A stretch of DNA of 64,000 bases from Pontibacter pudoricolor (GTDB taxonomy: Bacteria; Bacteroidota; Bacteroidia; Cytophagales; Hymenobacteraceae): contig NZ_CP048106.1 in assembly GCF_010092985.1 (NCBI RefSeq), positions 3,410,001 through 3,474,000 of the forward strand, in the 5' to 3' direction. The translations under genes and the position numbers were made by a program. Below, one piece after another: positions 18,437-28,373 of this stretch; the first letter of the stretch is position 1; each line of letters starts with the position of its first letter. The notes under the pieces are model-generated. The model did no database searches, was not told the origin of the DNA, and worked only from the letters and a program-made list of their open reading frames with translations.

Positions 18437-20257
18437 ATGGAATCGTCAAGAAAACTAACAATTGAGGAGGTTTTAAACTTAGAGACCGGAGAAGAAGTAG
18501 ATGCTTATCAATTCTTCAAAAAGCCGTTGGATGAGGTAACAGAGGTCCGATCTGAACTACAAAGAGCTATAGCTGGATTTAGAACGCCGCTATTTGTTTG
18601 TTACTATTGCAAACAAAACATAAGGATTAGGGGTGGTAAGTTTGTCAATGGTCGTAAAAAGGATAGCTTTCATTTTGCACATCTGAAAGATAGTGCAGCT
18701 TGCCACATCAAGACGAACAATAACTATACCCAAGAGCAAGTAAATAGCATAAAGTACAACGGTGCTAAGGAAAGCGCTTTACACATACATTTAAAAGAAC
18801 TGATTGCGCATTATCTAACTAAAAATGGTGCATCTAAAAATGAAGTTACCAATATTGAAATAGAGAAGGTCATCAAAGGTAGGCAGCTAGAAAAAGAATG
18901 GCGTAAACCAGACATCAATGCCTTCTTTAGGGGGATGCGCATAGCTATCGAGCTTCAGCTCTCTACTACTTGGTTAAGTGTTATTACCGAAAGGCAGCAC
19001 TTTTACAAAGAGCAAGGCTTCTATATGCTATGGGTATTTCATAAATTTAATCTCGATGATGAAATCAGAAAGCTCACATATAATGATGTAATTTTCACTA
19101 ACCACCATAACGCATTTGTATTTGATGAAGAATGCATCGACAAGTCAAATCTTGAAAATGATTTAGTTCTCAAGTGTTATTACAAGGATTATTTCCAAAA
19201 CGGATTAGAAATAGGTGACCGTTGGGTAATGACCTATGTTACCCTCGCAGACTTAACCTTTGATCCGAATAATCTAAAAGTATATTTTCACGATTCGAAA
19301 AAACAAAAGCATAAGATCGCACAGGCTATTGCTCGTGAACAGAAGATCAGATTTGAAAAGGAGGAAGAAAAGAGACTAGCAGTGGAGCAAGCGCAAATTG
19401 TGCAGGCTAAACTTCTGGAGCAACAACGAGAAAGAGAACAGAGACTGCAATTAGAGTATACTCGCTTGCGTGACCAGATTTCTGATCTGAATGAAGAAAT
19501 AAAAGATCTTAAAGAGAAGAAAACAATACTTGGCTTAAAAATAAGTTCAGCGAAGGATAAGCTTACCAATAACACAGCCGTTTTAGCTGATTTAACTAGT
19601 TATACTGAAAAAGCCTATAGCTATATCTTAGGAGAAAGTTACACATCTCCTATTCCTAACAAATATGCTTTAGTAAATACCCTTCGTGCTACTTTTTCAG
19701 ATCCTATTAAACAGCTCCAATTAGAGCTTCAAAATGCTACTAGTGGTAGAAATGCTTTGCTCCACATGCAGGCACTTCTACCAAAAGTAGAGTCCCTTCG
19801 AATTGCAGATACAACGTACCATATCTTGCCTTGTGAAGATGCATATTTCCATCGTTTAAGGGAGAGCTGGCGAAAAATGAAATGTATTCCTAAATCGGCC
19901 GTTGATACGCTTTTCAGTGTATTTGAATTAAGAAGTATTACATCTGAAAGTGACTTTGTTGAAGCCTTTACTAAGAATAATGTTTACCTATTGATAGATT
20001 CTAAAGAAGAAGATATACTTAGTTATTCAAGTCCCATTGAACAAAGTAATGATGCGCTTTCTCGGTTAAACTTACAGCTGACCGCATTAAAAGGAAGGAT
20101 CCAAGAAAAGATCAAAATCACGCTCGAAGCTGAAAATGCTTCTATAGATCAAGAAGTTTTTCAATTCGAGGAGTCTCAGTATGAAATTGATCATGCCCTT
20201 TCTAAGTTAGAAACTGAGATAGAAACATACCGAGAAGCACTAGCTGATCTAGGTTAA
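18437..20257 (+). CDS. CoiA-like putative nuclease with coiled coil
   Basis: 606 residues. An N-terminal zinc-binding part (VCYYC at 54-58, FHFAH at 78-82, Cys89) as in competence CoiA-like proteins, followed by a PD-(D/E)xK-type core: KPDINAFF (Asp159) and IAIELQLSTTW (Glu172 and Gln174). Long coiled coil follows (about 285-385), then a mixed C-terminal region. It resembles DUF6035/CoiA-like proteins. Predicted DNA nuclease or DNA-binding defence effector, standing divergently from the SMC-like ATPase. Confidence 0.6.
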   Translation: MESSRKLTIEEVLNLETGEEVDAYQFFKKPLDEVTEVRSELQRAIAGFRTPLFVCYYCKQNIRIRGGKFVNGRKKDSFHFAHLKDSAACHIKTNNNYTQEQVNSIKYNGAKESALHIHLKELIAHYLTKNGASKNEVTNIEIEKVIKGRQLEKEWRKPDINAFFRGMRIAIELQLSTTWLSVITERQHFYKEQGFYMLWVFHKFNLDDEIRKLTYNDVIFTNHHNAFVFDEECIDKSNLENDLVLKCYYKDYFQNGLEIGDRWVMTYVTLADLTFDPNNLKVYFHDSKKQKHKIAQAIAREQKIRFEKEEEKRLAVEQAQIVQAKLLEQQREREQRLQLEYTRLRDQISDLNEEIKDLKEKKTILGLKISSAKDKLTNNTAVLADLTSYTEKAYSYILGESYTSPIPNKYALVNTLRATFSDPIKQLQLELQNATSGRNALLHMQALLPKVESLRIADTTYHILPCEDAYFHRLRESWRKMKCIPKSAVDTLFSVFELRSITSESDFVEAFTKNNVYLLIDSKEEDILSYSSPIEQSNDALSRLNLQLTALKGRIQEKIKITLEAENASIDQEVFQFEESQYEIDHALSKLETEIETYREALADLG

Positions 20258-20347
20258 GTTGTTGTAGCGGGTATATTTTAAGGCTATTGACAGCTTATAC
20301 ATTTACTTTTTATACCCTAATATTTACTAATTACAAAGCATTAACCA

Positions 20348-20413
20348 ATTCACGATTTGTCAAGTTTAGTAACGAAAAAACTTGACAAATTATGAATCGT
20401 ATACTTACCTTTA
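20348..20413 (+). promoter_or_regulatory. Operator/promoter of the second AbiE operon
   Basis: Inverted repeat with 20-bp arms (20348-20367 and 20378-20397, 18 of 20 matching; inner part TTTGTCAAGTTT/AAACTTGACAAA). TTG inside the right arm and TACCTTTA at 20406-20413 form the promoter, so the antitoxin could block its own promoter. Confidence 0.6.
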
Positions 20414-20446
20414 TAGAAAGGTTAAAGCCACTTTGGGCGTTCGCAC

Positions 20447-21175
20447 ATGAAGAGTATCATGCAACTGGTAAGAGAGAAAGTAAAGCAGACCCCTCCGGGT
20501 CAGCTGCTTACCTATGCGGACTTCAAGCTAAAAGACAGTCATTTTGAAGCTTTAGCAGCCGCATTAAGCCGTCTGGCCAAGCAAGGCATGCTTGAGCGCC
20601 TGGGCAGAGGTCGTTACTACAAGCCCAAGGAAACGATCTTTGGCAACATACAGCCAACAGAAAAAGTCCTGATCGACAAGTTAAAAGTATCAGGCAGCAA
20701 GGTAAAAGGCTACGAAAGTGGCATCGGACTCTACAATCAACTGGGTTTAACCACGCAAGTAGCGCAGGAAGTGACGCTGATGACCAAAAAGCAGCGCCGG
20801 ACAGCCCGCTTCGGTAAAACAAAGGTCCGATTCATGCAAAGTCCAACTGACTTTAAAGCCCCCGACATTGACAAGTTACAGTTGCTGGACGCACTACGCG
20901 ATTTCAAAAAGATTCCAGACCGGAACAGTGCGCAGATTATAGCTATTCTACGCAAGCACCTGACAGCCTTAACCGAGCGTGAACAAAAGCGTTTGGTTCA
21001 GCTAGCACTGGACTATAACCCGGCAACCCGGGCCTTGCTAGGGGCTTTATTAGCGCAACTAGGGCAGCTTGAGAAAGCAATTAAGCTGAAGCAGTCGTTG
21101 AATCCTCTGACGAGCTATAAACTAGGTATCCCGGAAGCGGTATTGCCCAATGCAAAAGACTGGAACATTAGATGA
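20447..21175 (+). CDS. AbiEi-like antitoxin (DUF6088 type)
   Basis: 242 residues: an N-terminal winged helix (LVREKVKQTPPGQLLTYADF ... RLGRGRYYKP, residues 5-65) followed by the antitoxin body (SGIGLYNQLGLTTQ, VTLMTKKQ). It would bind the toxin and repress the operon through the inverted repeat upstream. ATGA overlap with the toxin gene, the classical antitoxin-first order, in contrast to the convergent pair at 6.6-8.3 kb. The G+C is clearly higher than in the first pair, suggesting separate origins. Confidence 0.82.
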   Translation: MKSIMQLVREKVKQTPPGQLLTYADFKLKDSHFEALAAALSRLAKQGMLERLGRGRYYKPKETIFGNIQPTEKVLIDKLKVSGSKVKGYESGIGLYNQLGLTTQVAQEVTLMTKKQRRTARFGKTKVRFMQSPTDFKAPDIDKLQLLDALRDFKKIPDRNSAQIIAILRKHLTALTEREQKRLVQLALDYNPATRALLGALLAQLGQLEKAIKLKQSLNPLTSYKLGIPEAVLPNAKDWNIR

Positions 21176-22143
21176 ACCTGCACCATAACCCAAGCGTGTT
21201 TCGAGATGCCATCACGGCTACAGCTCAGGCATTGCAAATCCGAGACATCTTTGTAGAAAAAGATTACTGGGTCACGCTGGTGCTCTACAGGCTGGCCCAT
21301 TCCCCTTATGTCGAGCAGGCTATTTTTAAAGGCGGTACTTCCTTATCCAAGGCTTACCACCTGATCGAGCGTTTTTCTGAAGACATTGATCTGGCTATTA
21401 ATGTGCCGGCAGGCATGACTGGTAACCAGCTCATGCAGCTCATCCGCAAAATCTCGAAAGCAATCACACTAGATATGCAAGAAGTCCAGGATCCGGCTAT
21501 TACCAGCAAAGGGTCTCGTTTTCGCAAAACGCTGCACGACTACGGGGCAACTGGAGAAGGGGATTACGGACAGGCCACCAGCCGGGTACTGGTGGAGATC
21601 AATGCCTTTGCGGACCCTAACCCGCACCAGCGCATGGGTATTTCCACCTATATTACCCAATTCCTGGCGCAACGTGATTTGCTCGACCTGGTACGCCAGT
21701 ATGGGCTGGAACAATTTGAAGTGAACGTGGTGAGCCTGGAGCGCACGTTTACAGAGAAAGTGCTGGCCTTAGTCCGTGCCTGTTACGCCGAAGATCCCAT
21801 CGCGGAGCTGCGCAGCAAAATTCGCCATGTCTACGACCTGTATGCGTTATTAAAAGTACCTGCGCTAGCGACGTTCCTACAGCAGGATGAATTTTTCCAG
21901 ATTCTGCAAACAGTACAGGCCGATGACGCTCGTAACAGTGAATTTCAGGGGCCTTGGGCCGCAGAGCCCTTAGCCAGCTGCATGCTGTTTAAAGATGTGG
22001 CAACCACCTGGAGTGTGCTGGCAAGTGCTTACCAGCAAGACTTCCGCTCGCTGGTATACGGCACGTTGCCTGAGCCAGCAGAAATTCAGATAATGCTGGA
22101 GACCATTGCCCAGCGACTGACCCTTTACAAGCCCGACTTCTAA
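21172..22143 (+). CDS. AbiEii-type nucleotidyltransferase toxin
   Basis: 323 residues. Has the family's VEKDYWVTLVLYRL (28-41), motif I FKGGTSLSK (52-60) and the metal pair SEDIDLAI (Asp71, Asp73). The later VVSLERTFTEKVLALVR and RHVYDLYALL segments are also typical. Start ATG lies in the antitoxin stop (ATGA), giving tight coupling. All catalytic residues are present. Confidence 0.9.
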   Translation: MNLHHNPSVFRDAITATAQALQIRDIFVEKDYWVTLVLYRLAHSPYVEQAIFKGGTSLSKAYHLIERFSEDIDLAINVPAGMTGNQLMQLIRKISKAITLDMQEVQDPAITSKGSRFRKTLHDYGATGEGDYGQATSRVLVEINAFADPNPHQRMGISTYITQFLAQRDLLDLVRQYGLEQFEVNVVSLERTFTEKVLALVRACYAEDPIAELRSKIRHVYDLYALLKVPALATFLQQDEFFQILQTVQADDARNSEFQGPWAAEPLASCMLFKDVATTWSVLASAYQQDFRSLVYGTLPEPAEIQIMLETIAQRLTLYKPDF

Positions 22144-22227
22144 AAATAATTATAGTAACCACAAAGTACTGGTAGTGTCTACGGCTTATCGCGCTGCATA
22201 CACTACCAATACACTATGTCTGCCTTA

Positions 22228-22422
22228 TTAACGCAAGTGCAGGGGCACCCTCCTCCAGTGCTTTTTCTCTTCCGTGCGGTGCATGTAGAAGTAGACTGCT
22301 GCTAGCAACAGTATTACACCTACGAAGATATACCACCCATACCTACCTGTAGGTACTGGAGTCAGGGATACCGGCAGCATCTGTGCCTGCGGCCATTCAA
22401 TCATATTGACGTTCTGGATCAT
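22228..22422 (-). CDS. Small single-pass membrane protein
   Basis: 64 residues from the ATG at 22422, with one membrane segment (WYIFVGVILLLAAVYFYM) followed by a basic tail. It begins 2 bp after the stop of the preceding gene, so it is probably co-transcribed with it. No family recognised. Confidence 0.5.
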   Translation of the reverse strand: MIQNVNMIEWPQAQMLPVSLTPVPTGRYGWYIFVGVILLLAAVYFYMHRTEEKKHWRRVPLHLR

Positions 22423-22424
22423 GC

Positions 22425-22916
22425 TTAGGTGAGTTGAATGGCATCTAAACAATAGGACTCTCCTTGTTGCCAATAGCAGGCATCAAACACGCAGTTATAC
22501 TGCACCTGCTGCTGGCGAAACATGCTGGTAGCATACTTAAAGTCAAAGCCTGCATCCAGCAACTCCTGCCGACTAACCTTGCTCCTGCCCTGCTGCAGAA
22601 AGGCTTGCAGCGCCTGGTAATTCTTTTCCAGTTTTGCAGTAACGAAGCGCTGCGCTTTACCTGGCGCTGCCAGCTTGGCTTCCAGAGTAGTTACCTGCTC
22701 TTGTAATCGCTGCTTTTCTTTGAGCAGGATGTTAATCTCAGCTACCTGATCTGCCAGGTTAGCATGTCCGTTAATAAGCGTGTTCGCCATATGCTTGGAG
22801 AAGCTTATGCCAAGGGCGCTGGCTTCCCTGCTCAGCTGTGTATTTAATGTGCCGGGGATTCGGGTAGAGGCCCGAACACCGTACATTTCCTCACGAGTCG
22901 GCTCGTGTGTTTCCAT
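22425..22916 (-). CDS. Possible mobilisation/RHH-type DNA-binding protein
   Basis: 163 residues. The first 50 residues (STRIPGTLNTQLSREASALG) resemble a ribbon-helix-helix motif, followed by a coiled coil (ADQVAEINILLKEKQRLQEQ) and a C-terminal domain rich in Gln and aromatic residues. RHH plus coiled coil is seen in plasmid mobilisation and partition accessory proteins. The palindrome-rich non-coding region beginning just upstream would be its natural target. Assignment is tentative. Confidence 0.45.
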   Translation of the reverse strand: METHEPTREEMYGVRASTRIPGTLNTQLSREASALGISFSKHMANTLINGHANLADQVAEINILLKEKQRLQEQVTTLEAKLAAPGKAQRFVTAKLEKNYQALQAFLQQGRSKVSRQELLDAGFDFKYATSMFRQQQVQYNCVFDACYWQQGESYCLDAIQLT

Positions 22917-23195
22917 AAGAATAAGGGTTAAGGGTTAAAATTGATTAAGGTACTCTTAGAGCTGTAGCTACAGGGGGATAGCTACAAGACCTGTTACCAG
23001 GTCATTACTGATGCTTTGCCTATGGCCTGGGCAGCGGCCAATGCAGCAAAGCGCTATAACGCTCACGCTTCAAAGGAAAGTAATTCTTATTGCAATCTAA
23101 AGTGTTTTATAAATAAGTGCTTATTTTTTTGCACACCCCTATTTTACGAGTTGTAATTCCTAATCACAAGTGTGGCTATCCTGTGGCGGAAACTA

Positions 23196-23231
23196 CCTGA
23201 AAATACGCCGTCTGCACAACGTATTTTCAGG
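23196..23231. repeat. 12-bp inverted repeat
   Basis: Perfect arms CCTGAAAATACG and CGTATTTTCAGG with a 12-base loop. No T-run, so not a terminator. Confidence 0.6.
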
Positions 23232-23511
23232 CGGACTTGAAGCGCTGCAAACCCACCACAAAGTGTAGTGCAAACACGGCAACGGACGCTGCCTTAATTA
23301 CCGCTGTTTTACAATCGGAATTGGCAGGTATCGAAGGCAAACTAGTAGCTGGTAAAACTGGCGTTGAAATGCGCTATAAGAAAGCATGATTAGCACGCTC
23401 GAACAGCTCATGGTACGGACTTATTTATTCCGTCCGCGCAATGCCAGCTACAGCGCGTATTTACGGTATATTGGCGCGATATAGTATGTGGTGTAAATCC
23501 TTGTAACACAG

Positions 23512-23595
23512 GGTAGACAAATTGTAACGCTACCACCACAATCTGTGGCGTGAGCACCACAATTTGTCTACCTGACGCCACAAATTGTAGTGCTC
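23512..23595. repeat. Nested overlapping inverted repeats
   Basis: GGTAGACAAATTGT (23512-23525) pairs with 23559-23572. CCACA/TGTGG and TGGCGT/ACGCCA pairs lie inside it, and GAGCACCACAATTTGT (23553-23568) pairs with 23580-23595 with one mismatch. The alternative pairings share sequence. Confidence 0.55.
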
Positions 23596-24632
23596 GTATG
23601 ACACGCTGTAATAGCCGTGCAAGATTCTCCGCAACTGCTACCATTCCGGCTACAAAGAGCGATGATCCAATAAGTCCGCAGCTTTCTTATAAACTGGGGT
23701 TGTTGTGTGGCGCAGGAAGCATCTACTCTTAAGTACTATAACAGCAGCTAATTTAAATTGTAACTACTTAGTAACACGTTACTTACCCCCCTATTATGTA
23801 GCAAACGGTAGCTGCTTTATCTTGCTGGAGGAATAAGGCCTTATTAATAGACGAAATAGCGCAGAAAATAGGTGCTTATATCTACATCGTGCGTATCTCA
23901 TTTAGCATGTGTTAAAATGCAAGAGTATAGCGCTACCTGTATAGGCCATATTTACGGCTGAAACGCCGGAAAGCGGCTTTTTTCAGTGCGGCCATTAGTG
24001 CATGAAAAGCAGCAGTTGCGGCCCGAAAAAGTCCATTAACTTAAAGGTTGCACTTAGGCCTAGATTAAGGCTGCAGCCAGTTGGCCGAAATAGCGTGCGT
24101 AAAACTCTTATCGTCAGCAGAAAAAAGCGAGAAATGCTGGGTCCGGAAACTGCAGTATAGGAAGCATAAAAAGCGGGCTAATTATAGGCCCTGCACAATA
24201 CGTTAAAACCAGTACTTTTAGCTTGTCTTTTATAAGAAGTTAGCTGTCTACAATTAACCTCTTGTTGAAGCAGTAAAATCACCTATAGTTTACGGTGCTG
24301 TTTTTTCTGCTATTTTGCTTGTAACTACTTGGTAACACGTAATTTAACCGCTTTTTTTAAGGTATATAAAAGTAGAGCCAAAGGCACCTATATTTAACCG
24401 AGTATTCTACGGGCAATAGCGTGCTTTTTTAACCACAAAATAGCTACTGGAACCCATCCCCAAAATCAGGACAAAAACAGCGGTAGGTACTACTGTTAAA
24501 AGCACCATTTTTGCGCAAAAAACAGGTGCATTGTGGTGCCATTCTAGCGTTACAAAAGGAGTGCTGTATTATATACTATAGCAGCATCTACTGAAGGGTA
24601 GTTCTACTACTCGAAATCTGATCTATAGCAAG

Positions 24633-24657
24633 GTACTTAAAGTAATACTTTAAGTAC
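24633..24657. repeat. 11-bp perfect inverted repeat
   Basis: GTACTTAAAGT and ACTTTAAGTAC separated by AAT. Confidence 0.6.
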
Positions 24658-24830
24658 TTATAAGAAGAATAAATACAGGTACTTCTACAACCTAATATAA
24701 ACCTATGCTGTGCTTCTGGCTTTGCAGTTAAATTATGTTTTTGACAATACTAACAGAAGGGTTAATAGGTATGAAAAATGCTGTTACTTATAGATACTTT
24801 TTGCTATGAGCTTATCTTAAATAAACGAGG

Positions 24831-26480
24831 GTGGCTGTTGCACAACTACTTTACTTGCATACGCGTTCTGCTTCTAAACTTCCTAAACCAATACTTTCAC
24901 ACTAGCTTCGGTAGGTTGCGTTGTATAGCGCTGAAAAAGCGCAAAATGGTTGACAAAGAAACTTCTTTTTCCAGTACCTGGGCCATGCTTATAGCTCTGG
25001 CAGGCTTACTCTTCATGTACTTTTTGAGATTGAAGGCAACAGCTGCCAGCAGCATTACTTTGTGCGCTCCTGATTTGCCCAGCACATTGATTTTGCGCAG
25101 GCCATAATGCTGTACCAGGCTTCCGAAGACCGGCTCTATGGTGCTCTGGCGGAGTTTCTTCATGCGATTGCCTTGCTTGCTGTGTTGCCTGGCGAAAGCG
25201 CGCTGGTAGTGCTCATCATAAGCGGTGCGTGTAATTTTGCGGCACCGGGTCTTGGGCGCACAGGTAGGCTTGCTTGGACACTGCCTGCAATCACTGGGTG
25301 CTGCCCAGTAATGCTTCAGTAACCTGCCGTCCGGCGTATGATCAAAGCTTTTGAACTGGAGCGCTTTTCCCATCGGGCAGCTAAACTGATCTGCTTTCTT
25401 ATCATAAGGAAATCCATTGATCTCAGGCTTGTACATTCCAAAAACCGGTATCCAGGCAGTTATCCCCCGTAGTTCCAGAAAGTAATAGTTCGACCCATTC
25501 GAATACCCGGCATCAGCTAGCAGATCTTGCATCAATAGCCCATGGGTTAGGAGTCGGCTTTGCACCTGCTCGGTCAGGTCTGGCAGATACTGGCTATCAC
25601 GGCCATCAGCAAAATCGGCCTGAATATGCGAGATCACGCCCTGTGCTGTATCTACTGCCATGCTGCAGTGGTAATTGAGTTTTCTGGCCTTTCCCGGCTT
25701 AACAGAGATGCGGGCATCCGGATCATGTGGGGCATAATGCGTTTTGTTGCTAACCAGCTGCGCCTTCTCATGATTTGCCCCTAAAGCAGTAGGAGTGCTT
25801 TTGAGGTTTTGCTGATGCTTTTTCAGTTTCCTGAGCTGATGGGCGGGAGCGGTGATAAGTTGTGTCGGTTGGTTATTCTTAGGGTGTTGAACGTCATGTA
25901 GTGGAGCCGTCAGATACAATTGTCCAGTCTCCTGTGGCTGCTTTAATAGTAGGCTTTCCATGGAAGCGTTGGCCTTAATCGGGGCGGAATCAATTGCCTG
26001 TACACTACCCGACACCATACCCTGCTCTACGCACAGGCTGAAGACCTTGTCGAACAGAGTTTCAAACAGGCGTTCAGGATATAGTTTGCGGGTGCGTGAT
26101 ACGGTGGAGTGCCAGGGTAGCGGTTCGTCGAGCTGGTAGTCCAGAAAGTATAACAGATCCAAACGAAGGCTACAATGCTCGATGAGCTTGCGGTCTGATA
26201 CGATGTTCTCAAGATAGCTTACCAGGCAGAGCTTGAAGAATACGACCGGATCAATGCTTTGCTGGCCGCACTTGCCGTAGTAGGGAGCCGTCAGCTCGTA
26301 GAGAAACGAAAGGTCGATCCTGTCCTTGAGGCGCCGGTAAAAGTTATGTTCCGGCACATGAGCCGAAAGCGAGAAACGCAGCTCCCGCTCATCTTTAAAA
26401 TTCTTCCTTCCCTGCATAACACCATAGAATTAACCACTATTATTTAACGGCTATATCTAAGTTGGTTGTGCAACAGCCAC
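24831..26480. mobile_element. IS1182-family insertion sequence
   Basis: The ends are inverted copies of GTGGCTGTTGCACAAC (left from 24831, right ending 26480), enclosing one transposase gene. GAGG borders the left end and recurs 1 bp off the right end, so target duplication is not certain. The element sits about 100 bp before the paired tyrosine recombinases. Confidence 0.85.
24897..26417 (-). CDS. IS1182-family transposase
   Basis: 506-residue DDE transposase. Typical N-terminal part (FYRRLKDRIDLSFLYELTAPYYG), DUF772-like region (DPVVFFKLCLVSYLENIVSD), catalytic domain from about 155 with AIDSAPIKANASM, the HCSMAVDTAQGVISH strand, LLADAGYSNGSNYYFLE and a late REXXXE-like KLRQSTIEPVFGSLVQHYGLR. 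Length is normal and no frameshift is seen, so it is probably active. Confidence 0.93.
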   Translation of the reverse strand: MQGRKNFKDERELRFSLSAHVPEHNFYRRLKDRIDLSFLYELTAPYYGKCGQQSIDPVVFFKLCLVSYLENIVSDRKLIEHCSLRLDLLYFLDYQLDEPLPWHSTVSRTRKLYPERLFETLFDKVFSLCVEQGMVSGSVQAIDSAPIKANASMESLLLKQPQETGQLYLTAPLHDVQHPKNNQPTQLITAPAHQLRKLKKHQQNLKSTPTALGANHEKAQLVSNKTHYAPHDPDARISVKPGKARKLNYHCSMAVDTAQGVISHIQADFADGRDSQYLPDLTEQVQSRLLTHGLLMQDLLADAGYSNGSNYYFLELRGITAWIPVFGMYKPEINGFPYDKKADQFSCPMGKALQFKSFDHTPDGRLLKHYWAAPSDCRQCPSKPTCAPKTRCRKITRTAYDEHYQRAFARQHSKQGNRMKKLRQSTIEPVFGSLVQHYGLRKINVLGKSGAHKVMLLAAVAFNLKKYMKSKPARAISMAQVLEKEVSLSTILRFFSAIQRNLPKLV

Positions 26481-26579
26481 GGAGGTTTTGTGAGACTAAA
26501 TAACTAGTCCATCTGTAACCACAAAGCTCATTACTGCATAAGCAGTTCTCATGTTCTACCTCTTTAAGATGAGACTTGC

Positions 26580-27506
26580 ATGAAGCACTTACCTTTACTC
26601 AATCCTCACTTTCAACTTCTTCAGGATGCCTTCGCCGATTGGCTCTCTATTCTAGGCTATGCTGAAAGCAGCGTACATTATTTACCCCTGCACCTACGCG
26701 AGTTGCTGCATTACCTGGAAGAAAATCAGCTCAACCACATACAAGCCTTAGACCGCGCACAGGTCTCTGACTTCTTTGCCTATCTGGCCACCAGGCGGAA
26801 CATGAGAAACGGGCAAAAGCTCTCCCCTGCTTACCTGGCCAAGTATTGGCAGGCCATCAAGATGCTGGATCGCTACCTGCGCGAAACCGGCCAGTGGGGA
26901 CTGAATCTTCCACCCTCTACCGTGCAGCCAGAACGTGTACTGAAAGCAGTCATGACCCAGGCAGAGACCAAAGCACTGTTTGCTGTTGCCGCGGATGATA
27001 CGCTCGGGCTACGAGATAAAGCCATGCTGGCCCTCTTCTATGGATGCGGTTTGAGAAGAAGTGAAGGTATCTGGCTCGATGTAGATGATATACTATTAGA
27101 GCAAGGTCTGGTATATGTGCGCAAAGGTAAGAACTACCAGGAGCGGTACGTACCCCTGAGCCATAGCGTCAGTTATCACCTTCGCCAGTACCTGGAACTA
27201 GCTAGACCTGTGTTACTTACAAAAGGAATGTATGCTGGCCTACGTGACCGTCAGGCCTTGCTGCTAAGCACCCGTGGTCAGCGTATCAATGACCGAACAC
27301 TCACCATACGGATTCGCAAACTGCAGCAGAAGACAGCTGACCCGGAGCTGCTAGCCAAGCGACTAAGTCTGCACAGCTTGCGGCATGCCATTGCCACGCA
27401 CCTGATGGAAAAAGGCATGAAGCTTACCCGCATCGCCCGCTTTCTGGGGCATGCCAAGCTGGAGTCTACACAGATTTACACGCACCTGGTACAGGATGAA
27501 CTTTAA
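26580..27506 (+). CDS. Tyrosine recombinase (first of pair)
   Basis: 308 residues with the complete XerC/D-type active site: Arg159 in GCGLRRSEG, Lys182/184 in VRKGKN, His265 and Arg268 in LHSLRH, His291 in LGHAKL and the nucleophile Tyr300 in TQIYTH. An N-terminal core-binding SAM-like domain covers 10-105. It overlaps the second recombinase by 11 bp and lies just upstream of the first RHS tip cassette. I infer that the pair acts on the leader sites of the cassettes; it could also be the remnant of a three-recombinase (RIT-type) element. Confidence 0.9.
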   Translation: MKHLPLLNPHFQLLQDAFADWLSILGYAESSVHYLPLHLRELLHYLEENQLNHIQALDRAQVSDFFAYLATRRNMRNGQKLSPAYLAKYWQAIKMLDRYLRETGQWGLNLPPSTVQPERVLKAVMTQAETKALFAVAADDTLGLRDKAMLALFYGCGLRRSEGIWLDVDDILLEQGLVYVRKGKNYQERYVPLSHSVSYHLRQYLELARPVLLTKGMYAGLRDRQALLLSTRGQRINDRTLTIRIRKLQQKTADPELLAKRLSLHSLRHAIATHLMEKGMKLTRIARFLGHAKLESTQIYTHLVQDEL

Positions 27507-28326
27507 ACAATACCTGGCGGAAGAGAAGCGGCTCAGCCCCAGCAGCATCAAAAGTTACACTTACATCCTTGACCGCTTCAGCCACTGGATAACCCAACAA
27601 GGAGTAAGTATTGAACGTGTTACCTACACCGATCTGCTGCAATATATAAAAGCGAGAAGAGGGCGTAGAGAAGAAAAGAAATACATTAACCAAGGGCTTA
27701 CCGTGATCCGCCACTACTATGCTTTCTTACTTCACAAAGGCATCATTGACTATAATCCAGCCATTAACCTGGTGGTAAGAGGTGTGATCAGACGCTTGCC
27801 GCATGGACTGCTCGATAAAGAAAAGCTGGAAGAACTCTACCAGCACTATAGCGGCAGCCTTCAAAGCAAAGTAGTGCTGGGCCTACTTGTCTACCAAGGG
27901 CTTACAACTTGTGAACTGCAACAGCTCCGGGCAACCCATATCAACCTTACATTGGGTATGGTACAAGTACCCGAAACTGCCAGAAGTAATGGTAGAACTT
28001 TGCCCCTGGAAGCAAGTCAGGTACTTCCCCTGCAACAGTTTCTGGCAAGTTGCCATTCTTCCTACCTGTTTGCATCTTATAAAGGGTCGGGCTTACTAAC
28101 TAATGTACTGTCCTGGTTGATGCTGCAGCTGCGCAAACTTAATCCAGCTGTTAAGAATGCGGGGCAGCTGCGCATGAGCATCATCACGCATTGGCTAAAA
28201 GATAAGGATGTGCGGGTAGTACAGTACCTGGCCGGGCACAGGCATGTATCTTCTACCCAGCGCTACCAGCAGGACCGGCTGCGGGCATTGCAACAGGACA
28301 TCGAGGATTTCCATCCTCTTGGGTAA
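27496..28326 (+). CDS. Degenerate tyrosine recombinase (second of pair)
   Basis: 276 residues from the ATG at 27496 inside the end of the first recombinase gene. The fold is clear (SIKSYTYILDRFSHWIT N-domain; AGHRHVSSTQRYQ C-end with His248 and Tyr257). The box I arginine is replaced (YQGLTTCEL, Thr137) and the His of HxxR is missing (GQLRMS, Arg226 kept). It is probably a non-cleaving or specialised partner that supports the first enzyme. It ends 48 bp before the leader of cassette 1. Confidence 0.82.
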   Translation: MNFKQYLAEEKRLSPSSIKSYTYILDRFSHWITQQGVSIERVTYTDLLQYIKARRGRREEKKYINQGLTVIRHYYAFLLHKGIIDYNPAINLVVRGVIRRLPHGLLDKEKLEELYQHYSGSLQSKVVLGLLVYQGLTTCELQQLRATHINLTLGMVQVPETARSNGRTLPLEASQVLPLQQFLASCHSSYLFASYKGSGLLTNVLSWLMLQLRKLNPAVKNAGQLRMSIITHWLKDKDVRVVQYLAGHRHVSSTQRYQQDRLRALQQDIEDFHPLG

Positions 28327-28373
28327 AGGTGCTTTTCATTTCATAGGAAAAGCACTATCTTTTCTTCAGCATT

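Larger units (their letters stand above)
22917..24830. other. 1.9-kb gene-free stretch rich in palindromes
   Basis: No convincing gene on either strand. Contains the hairpin at 23196-23231, the nested repeats at 23512-23595, a pair of 22-bp direct repeats (23759-23780 and 24319-24340, one mismatch, core GTAACTACTT) and a palindrome at 24633-24657. This could be an origin of replication or transfer, or untranslated regulatory DNA. Confidence 0.5.

Noticed and set aside
23408..23732. Two frames of 60-78 codons in the palindrome-rich region
   Set aside because: They overlap each other on opposite strands, follow the inverted repeats and have no recognisable features.
23512..24340. CRISPR array
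   Set aside because: The repeats are only two copies or inverted pairs, without regular spacers, and no cas genes are present.
26027..26212. Short minus frame inside the transposase
   Set aside because: Lies entirely within the IS1182 transposase gene in another frame.
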